Assembly: GCA_009859145.1 (NCBI GenBank)
Contig: VRVR01000026.1
Coordinates: forward strand, 62,001-126,000
Origin: Andalucia godoyi
Taxonomy: Eukaryota > Discoba > Jakobea > Jakobida > Andaluciidae
Direction of reading: 5' to 3'
Length of the DNA: 64,000 nt
Shown here: piece after piece, positions 1 through 9,069 of the stretch
How the letters are laid out: each line of letters opens with the position of its first letter
Numbering within the stretch: the first letter of the stretch is position 1
Notes under the pieces: model-generated
Databases searched by the model: none
What the model was told of the DNA's origin: nothing
What the model saw: only the letters and a program-made list of their open reading frames with translations
Translations under genes and position numbers: made by a program

Positions 1-30
1 TCGGAATCTGTTACCACGTCGTCAGACAGC

Positions 31-1278
31 ATGCCCGTTGACTCGTCGTCCTCTTCTGCTTCTTCTGCTTCCTCTGCTGTTCTTGTTACCCCTCCTCCCC
101 CTGCTTCCAAGTACGACGATGAACAAGCAGCCACGAAGATTCAATCTTCTTTCCGTGGTCATCAGGACCGGAAGAAGGTTGACGAACTGAAGAAGTCCAA
201 TTCTCAGAGACCGCCCGAAGGACATGACTCTGTAACGGCGGGCGCTGCCTCACAGCCACAACCAGCAGGAGTACAGTCAGCGGAAGTGACGGCGGGGTCG
301 ACACCACAACAGTCCCCTGTGGACGAACATTCGGCCGCCACGAAGATTCAGTCATCTTACCGAGGCCATCAGGACCGGAAGAAGGTTGACGAACTGAAGA
401 AGTCGAGCGCCTCTCAGTCGACATTGAAGAACGAGACTGCTGTGGCCGCCTCTGTCTCGCAAGCGGATTCCGAACCATCGGCTGCGCAGGCAGAGCCTGC
501 GTCTAACCATCTTCGACCACCGGTAGACGAACACATCGCCGCAACAAAGATCCAATCGTCGTATCGTGGCCACCAAGATCGGAAGAGGGTGGAGGAGATC
601 AAGAAGACTCCGCGAGCTCCTGCTGCTGGCCCATTGCCTGCCGAGACTTCCGCATCTTCTCCGGTCGTAGAAGAGCACAATGAGACTGCCGCTGCCCCCA
701 TTCCGTCCAAATATGCTGATGAAAGCGTCGCCGCGACCAAGATCCAGTCATCGTATCGTGGCCACCAAGATCGGAAGAGGGTGGAGGAGATCAAGAAATC
801 GCCACAAAAGCCATCGTCAGATATCGCTCCTGTTCCGGCGGTGGCGCCCGTTTTAGAGACTGCCGCGGAAGCATCGCCCAGTACACCGTCAAAACATGGG
901 GATGATGCTGCTGCTGCAACGAAGATTCAGTCATCATACCGTGGCCACCAGGATCGGAAGAGGGTGGAGGAGATGCGCAGGACCACTACTTCAACCAAAA
1001 GCGCGCTACCACAGGCTGAGCAAACAGAAGATCGCCCGGCGTCAATCGAGCAATCTGTTCCTGTTACTGGCGCCGAATCTGCGTTGACAACGTCTGTCGA
1101 GCCTCCTCGAGAACCTTCGAGAAAGTACCAAGACGAGAATGTTGCAGCCACCAAGATTCAGTCTTCCTACCGCGGTCATCAGGATCGGAAGAAAGTCGAG
1201 GAGCGTCGTGTGTCTGCCCGTTCTTCAAAGAATGGCCTCGAGTCGGAGTCGTCAGTTCCAAATGGAATGGCTGCCTAA
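31..1278 (+). CDS. Six-repeat IQ-motif (calmodulin-binding) protein, possibly 5' partial
   Basis: The 415-residue frame carries six near-identical units, each with the core AATKIQSSYRGHQDRK, at about nt 118-196, 322-400, 529-606, 717-796, 900-979 and 1132-1208. The core fits the IQ consensus IQxxxRGxxxR, which binds calmodulin or related EF-hand proteins. Linkers of 35-50 residues are rich in Ala, Ser, Pro and Glu and look disordered. There is no motor, kinase or other domain, so a scaffold or calmodulin sink is the likeliest role; this is inference. The ATG at 31 is the first in frame, but the frame stays open to base 1, so the true N terminus may lie outside the window. Repeats 3 and 4 are almost identical in DNA, which points to recent internal duplication. 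Confidence 0.8.
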   Translation: MPVDSSSSSASSASSAVLVTPPPPASKYDDEQAATKIQSSFRGHQDRKKVDELKKSNSQRPPEGHDSVTAGAASQPQPAGVQSAEVTAGSTPQQSPVDEHSAATKIQSSYRGHQDRKKVDELKKSSASQSTLKNETAVAASVSQADSEPSAAQAEPASNHLRPPVDEHIAATKIQSSYRGHQDRKRVEEIKKTPRAPAAGPLPAETSASSPVVEEHNETAAAPIPSKYADESVAATKIQSSYRGHQDRKRVEEIKKSPQKPSSDIAPVPAVAPVLETAAEASPSTPSKHGDDAAAATKIQSSYRGHQDRKRVEEMRRTTTSTKSALPQAEQTEDRPASIEQSVPVTGAESALTTSVEPPREPSRKYQDENVAATKIQSSYRGHQDRKKVEERRVSARSSKNGLESESSVPNGMAA

Positions 1279-1307
1279 AAAAATCCTTGGAGTAATCGTC
1301 GTCGTTC

Positions 1308-1328
1308 TTCTCTCTCTCTCTCTCTCTC

Positions 1329-1379
<51 letters not shown>
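1308..1379. repeat. (TC)n then (TG)n microsatellite
   Basis: A TC run at about 1308-1329 is followed by a TG run at about 1335-1379 in the likely 3' UTR of the IQ-motif gene. Apparent frames across it (Cys-Val or His-Thr repeats) are artefacts. Confidence 0.95.
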
Positions 1380-1381
<2 letters not shown>

Positions 1382-1465
1382 CTCCCTCTCTGTGGAAATG
1401 ATGTCGTTTGTATAGTATTTCTTCCCTTTTCTTTTTCTTTTTTGATGCAGTGCACACGAAAACCA

Positions 1466-2842
1466 TTATCTCCGTCGACATAAAGCCTCCAATTCCTTTG
1501 CACCCTGTTCTTCCGAACCCGAAAATAGGATGGTATTAGTCCCAAGGACATCTTTTGCCGAGGACAGCCGGCCAATGCGTCCTGTGCGATGCAGAAAGTC
1601 CTCAGCGCTTCGTGGAAAATCAAAATGTACAACGTGATTGACGTAGAATGTGTCCAAGCCCCGTGCAAAGACGTCAGTGGCGACAATCCATCGGGCCTTG
1701 TCCGACTTACATGCTTGGTAGTGCTCCCAGCGCTTGTCTGGAGGAATGCCACCGTGAAGCGACACAATTCCTCCTGCAGCACTCAACTCCGGGATTGCTT
1801 CGTGAAGCGCATATTCGATGGCTCGTGCAGAATCAATGGAATTGCAGAACACCAAGTATCTCCCATCCTTTGGAATCATGGACACAGACTTTGACTTTTT
1901 GCACAACACATCGAGCAGCAATGCAATTCGATCCTGCGCACCCAATCGTCTAAATTCGTGCTGAATGCCCTTTGGAACACTGTAGAGTTGAGGATCCATC
2001 AGAGGCTGGAAATGAAGCAGCTGTTCGCGCGCAAGTTTCTCCACGAAATCCCTCGTGTCGGATGGAGCGCCCCCATTGGCAGCGCCACCGCGAGGGGTTG
2101 CAGACACGAACATCACATCGGAGCGTGCTTCTGATTTCTCGTGCTCCGCACGTCTTCGAAATGCACCAATGACTGGCTTCAAGATGCTTGCTTCCCACTC
2201 ACTCAGAAACGTCCGATCACACAGCATATCCGCCTCGTCCACTACCAGAAACGACACATCCTTCACTGGAAGCATCTGCATCTCTCGGAACTTGTTAATG
2301 CGTCCAGGAGTCCCAACCACCACGTCTGCACCCCCGCTTTCCAAGTACCGCCTCTGACTTGACTCTGTTGTGCTTCCATTGATCAGTACCAAAGAACGAA
2401 GCTTGCAGTGGTGCGACAACTTCTTGATTGTACGGAGAGTTTGGTCGGCAAGTTCCCTCGTAGGAGTCACGATAATCGCCCGGGGTCTGCGAAACGGAGC
2501 ACCCATCCTCTGCCCCTCAACCCTCGTTTGCACTCTCCCTTCGTCTTCATTAGCTGACTCTGCAGCAGCACGCGGGTCTCCAGAAGCCGTTGTCGTCAGT
2601 GTGGATCCCTCACCAGCAGCAGCAAGATCCAATTCTTGCTGCTTCAATGACTGAAACACCGGAAGCAAGTACGAAAGTGTCTTTCCTGTTCCAGTCGGAG
2701 CCGCAATCAACGATGCCCTTTTCGCCACTGGCTTCAGAAGCTCCGGGAGCGCAATCCTCTGAATTGGCGAAAGTGTCGATATATTCAATTCTCTCAATGC
2801 GGAATGAAGCGTCGGAACGAGACTCAGTTCGGAAAACCGCAT
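1466..2842 (-). CDS. DEAD-box ATP-dependent RNA helicase
   Basis: This 458-residue protein carries the full set of DEAD-box motifs. These are a Q motif near residues 3-28 (FSEL...LSPIQ), motif I APTGTGKT (48-55), motif Ia PTRELADQ, TPGR, motif II DEAD (about 200), motif III SAT (about 246), ARGLD, and motif VI HRTGRIGR (about 418). It should unwind or remodel RNA using ATP. The short form of motif VI and the lack of extensions recall organellar DDX28/Mrh4-like helicases, but I cannot assign a subfamily. I chose the ATG at 2842 because it precedes the Q motif directly. The frame continues upstream to an ATG at 3001, but that stretch is AT-rich and low in coding character; it could encode a presequence or be 5' UTR. 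The gene is convergent with the IQ gene and divergent from the SANTA-domain gene. Confidence 0.88.
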   Translation of the reverse strand: MRFSELSLVPTLHSALRELNISTLSPIQRIALPELLKPVAKRASLIAAPTGTGKTLSYLLPVFQSLKQQELDLAAAGEGSTLTTTASGDPRAAAESANEDEGRVQTRVEGQRMGAPFRRPRAIIVTPTRELADQTLRTIKKLSHHCKLRSLVLINGSTTESSQRRYLESGGADVVVGTPGRINKFREMQMLPVKDVSFLVVDEADMLCDRTFLSEWEASILKPVIGAFRRRAEHEKSEARSDVMFVSATPRGGAANGGAPSDTRDFVEKLAREQLLHFQPLMDPQLYSVPKGIQHEFRRLGAQDRIALLLDVLCKKSKSVSMIPKDGRYLVFCNSIDSARAIEYALHEAIPELSAAGGIVSLHGGIPPDKRWEHYQACKSDKARWIVATDVFARGLDTFYVNHVVHFDFPRSAEDFLHRTGRIGRLSSAKDVLGTNTILFSGSEEQGAKELEALCRRR

Positions 2843-3275
2843 ATTCTTCTCGGCGGCAAAAATGGAATACAATATATTAATACCAACAACAATATCAATA
2901 CTGATACAACGAATAGCATTAATTGAAAGAAAGATAAAATGCAGTCCAAACTTTTCCTTCGCTGAAAGCGTTTTATGAAGAGAGGATCTACCTCGAGGCA
3001 TCAATTGAAACTTGCCTGATTCCCGCCACCAAATTTATCTCGGGATTTCCCTCGCTTGCCAACATTCAAATATTTGTCTTTCCCAAATAGCATGTTTCTT
3101 CACCTTGTCGTATTCTTATTACTATTACTGTTGTGTATTGTGTTTTATTATTTTACTATTTATTGTTTATTGTTTATTGTTTATTGTTTATTTATATATT
3201 ACTGGTGTTGGAAACGACACGACAAACGGAGGATAAGACAATAGCGAGGGCAACGATAGCGATAGCGACAAGAGA
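2843..3275. promoter_or_regulatory. Divergent intergenic region, helicase / KNL2-like gene
   Basis: About 430 bp of AT-rich DNA separate two divergent starts. No gene is seen in it apart from a possible N-terminal extension of the helicase. It contains a heptanucleotide tandem repeat near 3159-3193. Confidence 0.5.
3159..3193. repeat. (TTTATTG)n tandem repeat
   Basis: Four perfect copies and one degenerate copy of TTTATTG lie upstream of the KNL2-like gene. Confidence 0.85.
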
Positions 3276-5285
3276 ATGTCTGTTCCTCAGAGTCTGTATG
3301 ACATGAAGAATCTTGCTGCATTCAAGTCTCCGGCTCCTCGACTGCTATCGAGCAATCAGCCTCTGTCGACTATTCCGGCGTCCTCGATTCCAATTTCTGG
3401 TCTACTTTCGATGTTTGCTGCGTCGCATCCTGCCGCTCCCACTGCAGTACAACAGTCGTCGAGTTCTGGCCAAATGAAGCCGCCTTTACAAATTCCCGTA
3501 TCGGCATCCCCGTTCTTGAGTGCTTCCAAAAAGCCGGAACCTCCCCATTCCTCCTTGGCATCTGTAAGCGCGCAGAACAAGAGCAATGCAAGCGTGAATG
3601 CAAGCGTGAATGCAAGCGTGAAAGTGTACGAGCTGCATCGATGGCTTATCAAGTGGTTCACAAAGGACGACGGCTCCAAGAAGAACTATTCTGTGGACGA
3701 TATGAAACTGGGTGTGCAGGGATTCAAGCCGGATTTGCCAAATGCCTTGTGGCACTCCAATGTGGTCGACAAGAGAGCTGCGGGAGATCGCGTCGTTTCG
3801 TGCACTGGTTCGGAATACATTCTCTGCGGGCCCATCGATGAGGTAGAGATGCGAAAACGGGGATTTTCAGAAGAGTTCATCGATGCGTTTCGAAATGGAT
3901 TTCCAGCCGATTGGAGAAACCAGGCACTCAAAGAATGGCGCTTGGTATTGTTGAGAAGGCGAGAATCAGAACAGCCTTCCTCGCAAAGCATTCAGGATGA
4001 CGGCCGCGAGAAGGCCGTGGCGCCCGTGAATGTGAAAACAGAGGGGATCGCGCCAAATCTCAACAGCAAAGAAACTGCAGTGCCCGCTGGACGAATGACT
4101 GGCACAGCTTCCCATAGTGTGGCTCCGAGGCCAAGTGTCCCGCAAGCGGGATCTCGAGTTGCTCCGAGACCGTCTTCGGTTCCGACAAGAACAAGACAGG
4201 GTAGAGCAGCGATGCAAGTACAATCAGCGAGCAGTGCAAAGAAGAGGGATGTACAGGGCACCTCCACACCGAGCGCCAGAAAGGAAACAAAATCAAAGAC
4301 GCATGCAAGAACAGCGGTTTCGGAGCGCAAGCCGGGTCGATCTCGGTCCAATGCATCGGATGATACAGAGGAGGAGGCAGACGAAGTCATGCTCCGAAGA
4401 CGGTTTATTGAACAACAGAATGCAGAACGTCAGCAGCAACAGCAGCACACCGAGTCTTTCACACCTGGCGGCCGGAGGAGCTCTCGCGCCCGATTGCCTC
4501 CGTTGCAGTTTTGGCAGAATGAGCATGTTGTCCATGACGTGCATGGGAATGTGATCGGCGGGCACCTGAAAGGAACGGACATTGCTGACGCTCCCATGGC
4601 ATCATCCGTCCGGCGGTCCTCACTTCCCAGTGGGACATCGCGAAGACGAAGCAATCTCGATTCCGACACGGATGAGTCGGAGCGTCCAGTCACCAAGAAG
4701 ACCTCGCAATTGAAAAGGGGACGACCAACAAAGGCGAAGGTCAGCAGTAGCGATTCCAAGCCGCAAGAGGAAGAGGATGTGGACGATGAAGCAGCGATCA
4801 ATCAGGCTGCGAAGCGGCAGCGGAAAGCGGATGGTGCTCGCGGAACCGATGTTGCAGAGGAGAGTCCCCCGGTGGGCGAAGACATGCATATTTCTGAACG
4901 AGGTGTTGCGAGCGACAACGGGAATCAAGATGGCGATGCCCAGGTCAATGACGACGAGGACGATGCTGAGGGTGGTGAAGAAGACGCGGGAAAGTTTACA
5001 CGAACTGTGTCTAGTCGAGCGGTTCGCCAAACAATCGACCGGATTCAGTCGGCTCATTCTGCATTCTCGAACCGAAATTTTGCACGCCGCCGGGGTGCCC
5101 CGGCATCCGCAACGGATCACGAAAGTGGCAGCTTATTGCTTGATGCCGCGAACAAGCTCGAACAAATGGATCGCTCGGAGAAGACTTTGAATGCTGGTGA
5201 AGAAGAAGACGACGCAAACGACCAAGATGACGAAGAAGAAAAGGCAGCAGGAGCTGGAGCAGAACGGAGGGACGTGCAGGAATGA
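3276..5285 (+). CDS. KNL2/M18BP1-like protein: SANTA domain plus CENPC-like motif
   Basis: The 669-residue protein has a SANTA-type region at about 115-210. It begins VYELHRWLIKW, contains GSEYILCG, and ends in the hallmark FRNGFPADW. A second conserved element at about 397-411 reads RRSSRARLPPLQFW, matching the CENPC motif (R-R-S-x-R-x-R-x-x-P-x-x-F/Y-W). The combination of SANTA and CENPC motif is known from KNL2, the plant and non-mammalian-vertebrate M18BP1 proteins, which bind CENP-A/CenH3 nucleosomes and license their deposition at centromeres. The rest is Ser/Arg/Glu-rich and probably disordered, with acidic stretches near the C terminus. No Myb/SANT domain is seen in this chain. The ATG at 3276 is the first in frame after an AT-rich leader. 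Function is inferred from motif order. Confidence 0.75.
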   Translation: MSVPQSLYDMKNLAAFKSPAPRLLSSNQPLSTIPASSIPISGLLSMFAASHPAAPTAVQQSSSSGQMKPPLQIPVSASPFLSASKKPEPPHSSLASVSAQNKSNASVNASVNASVKVYELHRWLIKWFTKDDGSKKNYSVDDMKLGVQGFKPDLPNALWHSNVVDKRAAGDRVVSCTGSEYILCGPIDEVEMRKRGFSEEFIDAFRNGFPADWRNQALKEWRLVLLRRRESEQPSSQSIQDDGREKAVAPVNVKTEGIAPNLNSKETAVPAGRMTGTASHSVAPRPSVPQAGSRVAPRPSSVPTRTRQGRAAMQVQSASSAKKRDVQGTSTPSARKETKSKTHARTAVSERKPGRSRSNASDDTEEEADEVMLRRRFIEQQNAERQQQQQHTESFTPGGRRSSRARLPPLQFWQNEHVVHDVHGNVIGGHLKGTDIADAPMASSVRRSSLPSGTSRRRSNLDSDTDESERPVTKKTSQLKRGRPTKAKVSSSDSKPQEEEDVDDEAAINQAAKRQRKADGARGTDVAEESPPVGEDMHISERGVASDNGNQDGDAQVNDDEDDAEGGEEDAGKFTRTVSSRAVRQTIDRIQSAHSAFSNRNFARRRGAPASATDHESGSLLLDAANKLEQMDRSEKTLNAGEEEDDANDQDDEEEKAAGAGAERRDVQE

Positions 5286-6289
5286 TTTTTGAAGTCCAGA
5301 ACACAGGAAGCTGTATGCACTAGAGCTGCGAACACTGGGCGGCCTCATGAAAATGACAGTAAATAATATCGTTCCACGACAGATGGAGCGTCTGTCGTCC
5401 CGAATGGTTGGATTTCTTCAGTGCAGATGTTGGGTTGCTTGATTGGCATTCGCCTTTATTTGTACACCGATCGTCATCCATGTTGCAACCACGATGGCTG
5501 CTCCTCGACGGGCTGCCCCGACGCCCTGTTTTTCGATGTCCTCATTGTTGTACATGTGGTGCGCGCTGTGTCACTGACGAACAAAGATACCGAGAGCGCG
5601 ATCAGATCATACGCTGCCTCGAAAAAAAAAAGGCATGCGTGCAGCTCGTGCTCGGCCGCACAAACAAGAGGGACGGAAGGTTTACCTATATATGGGTTGA
5701 ATCCGCACTGCAACCTCCTTCTGGTCTGGCGGAGGGGGCAGACCATCGATAAAAGACATTTCTGATTTCGGTCGACTACAGGTTCATTCGTGAGGGATAC
5801 GAGAAGATGAGGGTGGAAGAAGCCGCAGGTCCACAGCTCTTGTTACCAGCGTGCTTCAGCTCACGTGAATGGTGCGAGAAGACTGCGCTGCACCTCTTGC
5901 GTGTAAGTGCGCCGTCCCCCGACGGCCGATGGGCAAACCATGCACCCGGGGCACCGGCTTGCCAAAAACAGAAAGTGGTGGCATTGTCGACTTTGATGGA
6001 AGCGCGAGCAAAACCCCCAGTTTGGTGCAAAATGCAGAGGCAAGTCTGAATTCAACCTCCACGGGGGGTGGGACCTACGCTCAAGAAGGCAGAGAAGCAG
6101 CTCGAATCTTTTGTTTTTTGGGTGTGGTGAATGGGAAAAAAAACCCCCAACGAAAACACACAGCACACACGACAGAAAGGCTGTTCCCTCCTTCCAAAGG
6201 CTTCGGACACAAGAACAACAGTGTGAACGTGCGCTCCTTTTTCTTATTCATAATCCATTGACGGAACGCTGCATTTGGAAGCCGGACTA
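5286..6289. other. Intergenic region without a recognisable gene
   Basis: About 1 kb between two genes on the plus strand. Short frames occur on both strands but none has coding character or a recognisable motif. It contains a perfect 8-bp hairpin at 5376-5398 and an A-run at 5622-5630. I see no tRNA or snRNA signature. Confidence 0.5.
5376..5398. repeat. Perfect 8-bp stem-loop
   Basis: ACGACAGA and TCTGTCGT pair perfectly around a 7-base loop, about 90 bp after the stop codon of the KNL2-like gene. It could be a 3' UTR element. It does not match the histone 3' stem-loop. Confidence 0.6.
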
Positions 6290-7912
6290 ATGCGTTGGAG
6301 AGAAGGGAAGCTACGAAACGACCAGCACATGTCTTCCGTTTCGGACAAATGCTACAGAGCCGCCGCGGTTCGATGGACCGCGGAGGACGACAGCAAACTC
6401 CTCAGAGCGATTGAAGTGTACGGAGAGCACGGTCACTGGAAGGAGAAGGCTGCATTTGTAGGTCCGGACAAGCTTCCATGCCAAGCGTATCAGCATTGGC
6501 ACCGAGTGCTGAAGCGGCCGCGCGTTCCGATGAGTTTACAAGATGTTGCCGCCATGATCCTGATCACTGTGGTGCATGGGCATCCAAGACGATGGGCCGA
6601 CACCGCACGGGCAATTGAACAAGTGTTGGAAACCGAGCACTTGGGAACGCAAGTGCGGGCCAAGTGGATGGATATGCTGGATCGTGCGTGCGCCACTGAA
6701 ACCGAGGCGGCGGCTGCTGCTGCTGCTGCTGCTGGTGCATCGTCTTCTGCGGACTGCGACGTTATGACAAATATCCGCATCCGGAGGAACGAAGACAGAT
6801 CTAGTGGAAACGGCCTGAACGTGGCAGAAGGTGCGACGAACTCCAGGACGATGGTGCACAAGTCCAAGCTGTCCAACTTTGCTCAGGATCCCATGTACAC
6901 CCGTCTGTGCTTCCTTGTGCGGGACGTTCAGGACGCGGTATTTGGCCGTTCCGAGTTGCTGCAGGACGCTTCCCTGATGTCGGTGCAGTCTGATTCGTGT
7001 GACATTCTGGGTCACGGACAGTCCGCCGATCGATCTCAGCCAAGCGTGAGCGCCTCGGTCATGCTTCCCCTGAACCACCGACTTCTTTTTGAAAAGGTTC
7101 TGGAAGAGTGTTCGCACCTGCTGAACCCGCAGCACATCCAAAAGTTCATCGATGCCGGATTGAGCATTCGATCCCGCACGGAGCCCCGGCGGTCCGACTT
7201 GTCCCTTCACTCGGAAATGACCGAGGACTCTTCTTCTTCTTCTTTTCTTCCTCCTCACCTCCCTTCTTCTTCTTCTTTAAGCTGCACGGCCGCCGATGCG
7301 ACACTAGCTGCATTGGTGCCGTCATCCGCCGATCACCGAACAGATCGTACAATGCACGTGCGTGGAACCCCCAACATTGTCACAGGCAAAGTGCATTGGA
7401 CCGGGCGAGAGCCACCCCACGGCTTGCAAAGCCACAGCGCGCATCGACTTTCCGCAGCATTCTCGTTTGCGAAGTCACCGATCTTTATGTCCGAAGATCT
7501 CGCTTTGGCGTATGATGCGGTGGTTGGGCAGCAAAACTGGAGTGCATCGGTTACGGAGCATTTGGATATCGGGACATCCAATCTGGAACCAACGACGTAC
7601 TCCAGCGCCTCTGCAACTGGCCTTGATTGCGATCCCCTGCACAAAAAGCTGCAGCAACTTGCAGCTGCGGGCTTCGCGTGTGTTCCTTCCATCGCAGATC
7701 TCCCCATGACCCGTAGTGATCCGGAGCAGCAATGCGTGCCACTGCACCAGTCCAAACCAGCTGTTCCGGATGAGGATGGGGACTCTGTCTATGGCTCGGG
7801 AGTTTTAGTACTCGATTGGTCCTCTCAGAGTCGTGCTAGCTTTGTGTTTCAAAAGACGATGCTCAAGAACGTTGTTTTTGAACTACTGATCGAATCAACG
7901 GAGGCTTCGTGA
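6290..7912 (+). CDS. Myb/SANT DNA-binding protein
   Basis: The 540-residue protein has one clear Myb/SANT repeat at about residues 26-78. It starts VRWTAEDDSKLLRAIEVYG, and regularly spaced aromatic residues (W, W, W/H) end in QHWHRVL. A second, degenerate helix-rich stretch follows (MSLQDVAAMILITVV...VRAKWMDML) and may be a weak second repeat. The remainder is Ser-, Ala- and Gln-rich and looks disordered. A sequence-specific transcription regulator is the likeliest role; the target is unknown. The ATG at 6290 is the first in frame; the frame upstream of it opens only with TTG. ATG 6329 (MSSVSDK) is an alternative start. Confidence 0.75.
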   Translation: MRWREGKLRNDQHMSSVSDKCYRAAAVRWTAEDDSKLLRAIEVYGEHGHWKEKAAFVGPDKLPCQAYQHWHRVLKRPRVPMSLQDVAAMILITVVHGHPRRWADTARAIEQVLETEHLGTQVRAKWMDMLDRACATETEAAAAAAAAAGASSSADCDVMTNIRIRRNEDRSSGNGLNVAEGATNSRTMVHKSKLSNFAQDPMYTRLCFLVRDVQDAVFGRSELLQDASLMSVQSDSCDILGHGQSADRSQPSVSASVMLPLNHRLLFEKVLEECSHLLNPQHIQKFIDAGLSIRSRTEPRRSDLSLHSEMTEDSSSSSFLPPHLPSSSSLSCTAADATLAALVPSSADHRTDRTMHVRGTPNIVTGKVHWTGREPPHGLQSHSAHRLSAAFSFAKSPIFMSEDLALAYDAVVGQQNWSASVTEHLDIGTSNLEPTTYSSASATGLDCDPLHKKLQQLAAAGFACVPSIADLPMTRSDPEQQCVPLHQSKPAVPDEDGDSVYGSGVLVLDWSSQSRASFVFQKTMLKNVVFELLIESTEAS

Positions 7913-8293
7913 CGTTTTTGGGAATCGTCCCCTCAAACATCCCGTATGATCCTCCCTTGTACGATGTATAGAGTAACATTTGATTTAAATGTTAAAATTA
8001 AAGTTTAAAATAAAAATAAAATAAAAAACTGCGAACGACCATTGCGACGACGACGACAACGAACATGACGACGGTGATGGTGATAGTGATGTGATTTACT
8101 TCTACGAAAAAAGAAAGAAATAGGAAAGGGGGATACCCGAAGAAAGGAAGTGCGTCCAACCATCCAGAAAACGACCGAACAACACATTCCGGGTTCCGAC
8201 AAACATGTAAAGAACAAACGTCGCAAAAATGTGAACATGAGCGAAAAGAAAATGTGTGGAAAATGCATATATCTATTCAAGAATGAAAACGGA
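7913..8293. other. Convergent intergenic region
   Basis: About 380 bp between two stop codons. It is AT-rich near 7980-8030 and holds no recognisable gene. It should contain both 3' UTRs and poly(A) signals. Confidence 0.5.
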
Positions 8294-8663
8294 CTACTTC
8301 AGCGTCGCAAAGATCTTTGGTGCAGCCTATACGTGTATCCAAAAGCAAAGAAAGCATCCACAAAGTAAGAACCATAATTTAAAAAGAAAATAATTATAAT
8401 AATAATAATGATGATGATGAATGAAAGAAAGAAAGAAAGAAAGAAACCACGAAAAAAAGAAGATGGTGAGCCCCAAGGCCGTGTGTACATACGCACTTGT
8501 CGATGCACTTTAAGAGATCGCCAAACTGACCGATACAGTTTCCATCGCCCTTTGCCGCAACTCGATTAGCACACGCCTCGTACTCTGCAACGAGCGACAT
8601 GCACTGCTGCTTCTTGCACGACTCGCGGATCTCGGGTGTTGGGTCAACAGGGTCAGAAGACAT
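8294..8663 (-). CDS. UQCRH: Cytochrome bc1 hinge protein (complex III subunit 6), two exons
   Basis: Exon 1 is 8663..8493 (57 codons). The intron is 8492..8327 (166 bp, donor GTATGT, acceptor TATAG). Exon 2 is 8326..8294, giving AAPKIFATLK and a stop. The 67-residue product matches the acidic hinge protein family: it starts with a DPTPEIRESC segment and has two CX9C pairs (C21/C31 and C43/C53) followed by the conserved KC-APK-F--LK tail. The family sits in the mitochondrial intermembrane space, where it bridges cytochrome c1 and cytochrome c in complex III. The length equals that of plant homologues. Without splicing, the tail would be a meaningless Phe-rich run. A further CAG acceptor-like site just before the ATG hints at a 5' UTR intron. 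Confidence 0.88.
8398..8420. repeat. (AAT)n/(GAT)n microsatellite inside the hinge-protein intron
   Basis: Short runs of AAT then GAT lie in the intron of the complex III hinge gene. They are followed by a GAAA run at about 8424-8446. Confidence 0.8.
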
Positions 8664-9069
8664 GGCCTTTTTCTGGAAAAATAGTCGCAGCGAGAAAAGA
8701 ATAGGATGACGAAGCGAAGAAAAACAACCTCGGCGCAATTCAATGAAACACAAACGACAGCAAAACGAATGTGAAAAATATGTAAATCCAAAAAGCACTT
8801 AATGAGGACGCTGAAACAGAAACACAGAACGGAAAAAATGTCAGTGTTTTTATTTTTGAGCTGTCAGAGCTGATGCTTGCTGACTGACACACTGCCGGAT
8901 CTTTCTCTTGCAGCATTTTGTTTTTGCTTTTTCCCTCAAGTAGATAACTCGGGAAACAATTAGTACGGACTACGGAATATGGGAGCGCCGGTTTTTTTGT
9001 TTTTTTTGGAACAGGAGAAGGTTAGGCAGCTCTCCAGATACTGACACGGACGAGACGAGAGACACCGCG
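8664..9069. promoter_or_regulatory. Divergent intergenic region
   Basis: About 400 bp between the divergent starts of the hinge protein and a small orphan gene. No coding signal is seen. T- and A-runs occur near 8836-8860 and 8994-9008. Confidence 0.4.

Noticed and set aside
2843-3004. 54-codon upstream extension of the DEAD-box helicase
   Set aside because: AT-rich and without clear presequence character; kept only as an alternative start at ATG 3001.
5408-5765. Two overlapping 114-codon frames with several cysteines
   Set aside because: Overlapping frames in the same strand, no conserved Cys spacing, no homology recognised, starts not in a convincing context.
6536-7258. 240-codon minus-strand frame opposite the Myb gene
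   Set aside because: It is antisense to a gene with a clear SANT repeat, has basic low-complexity composition and no recognisable motif.
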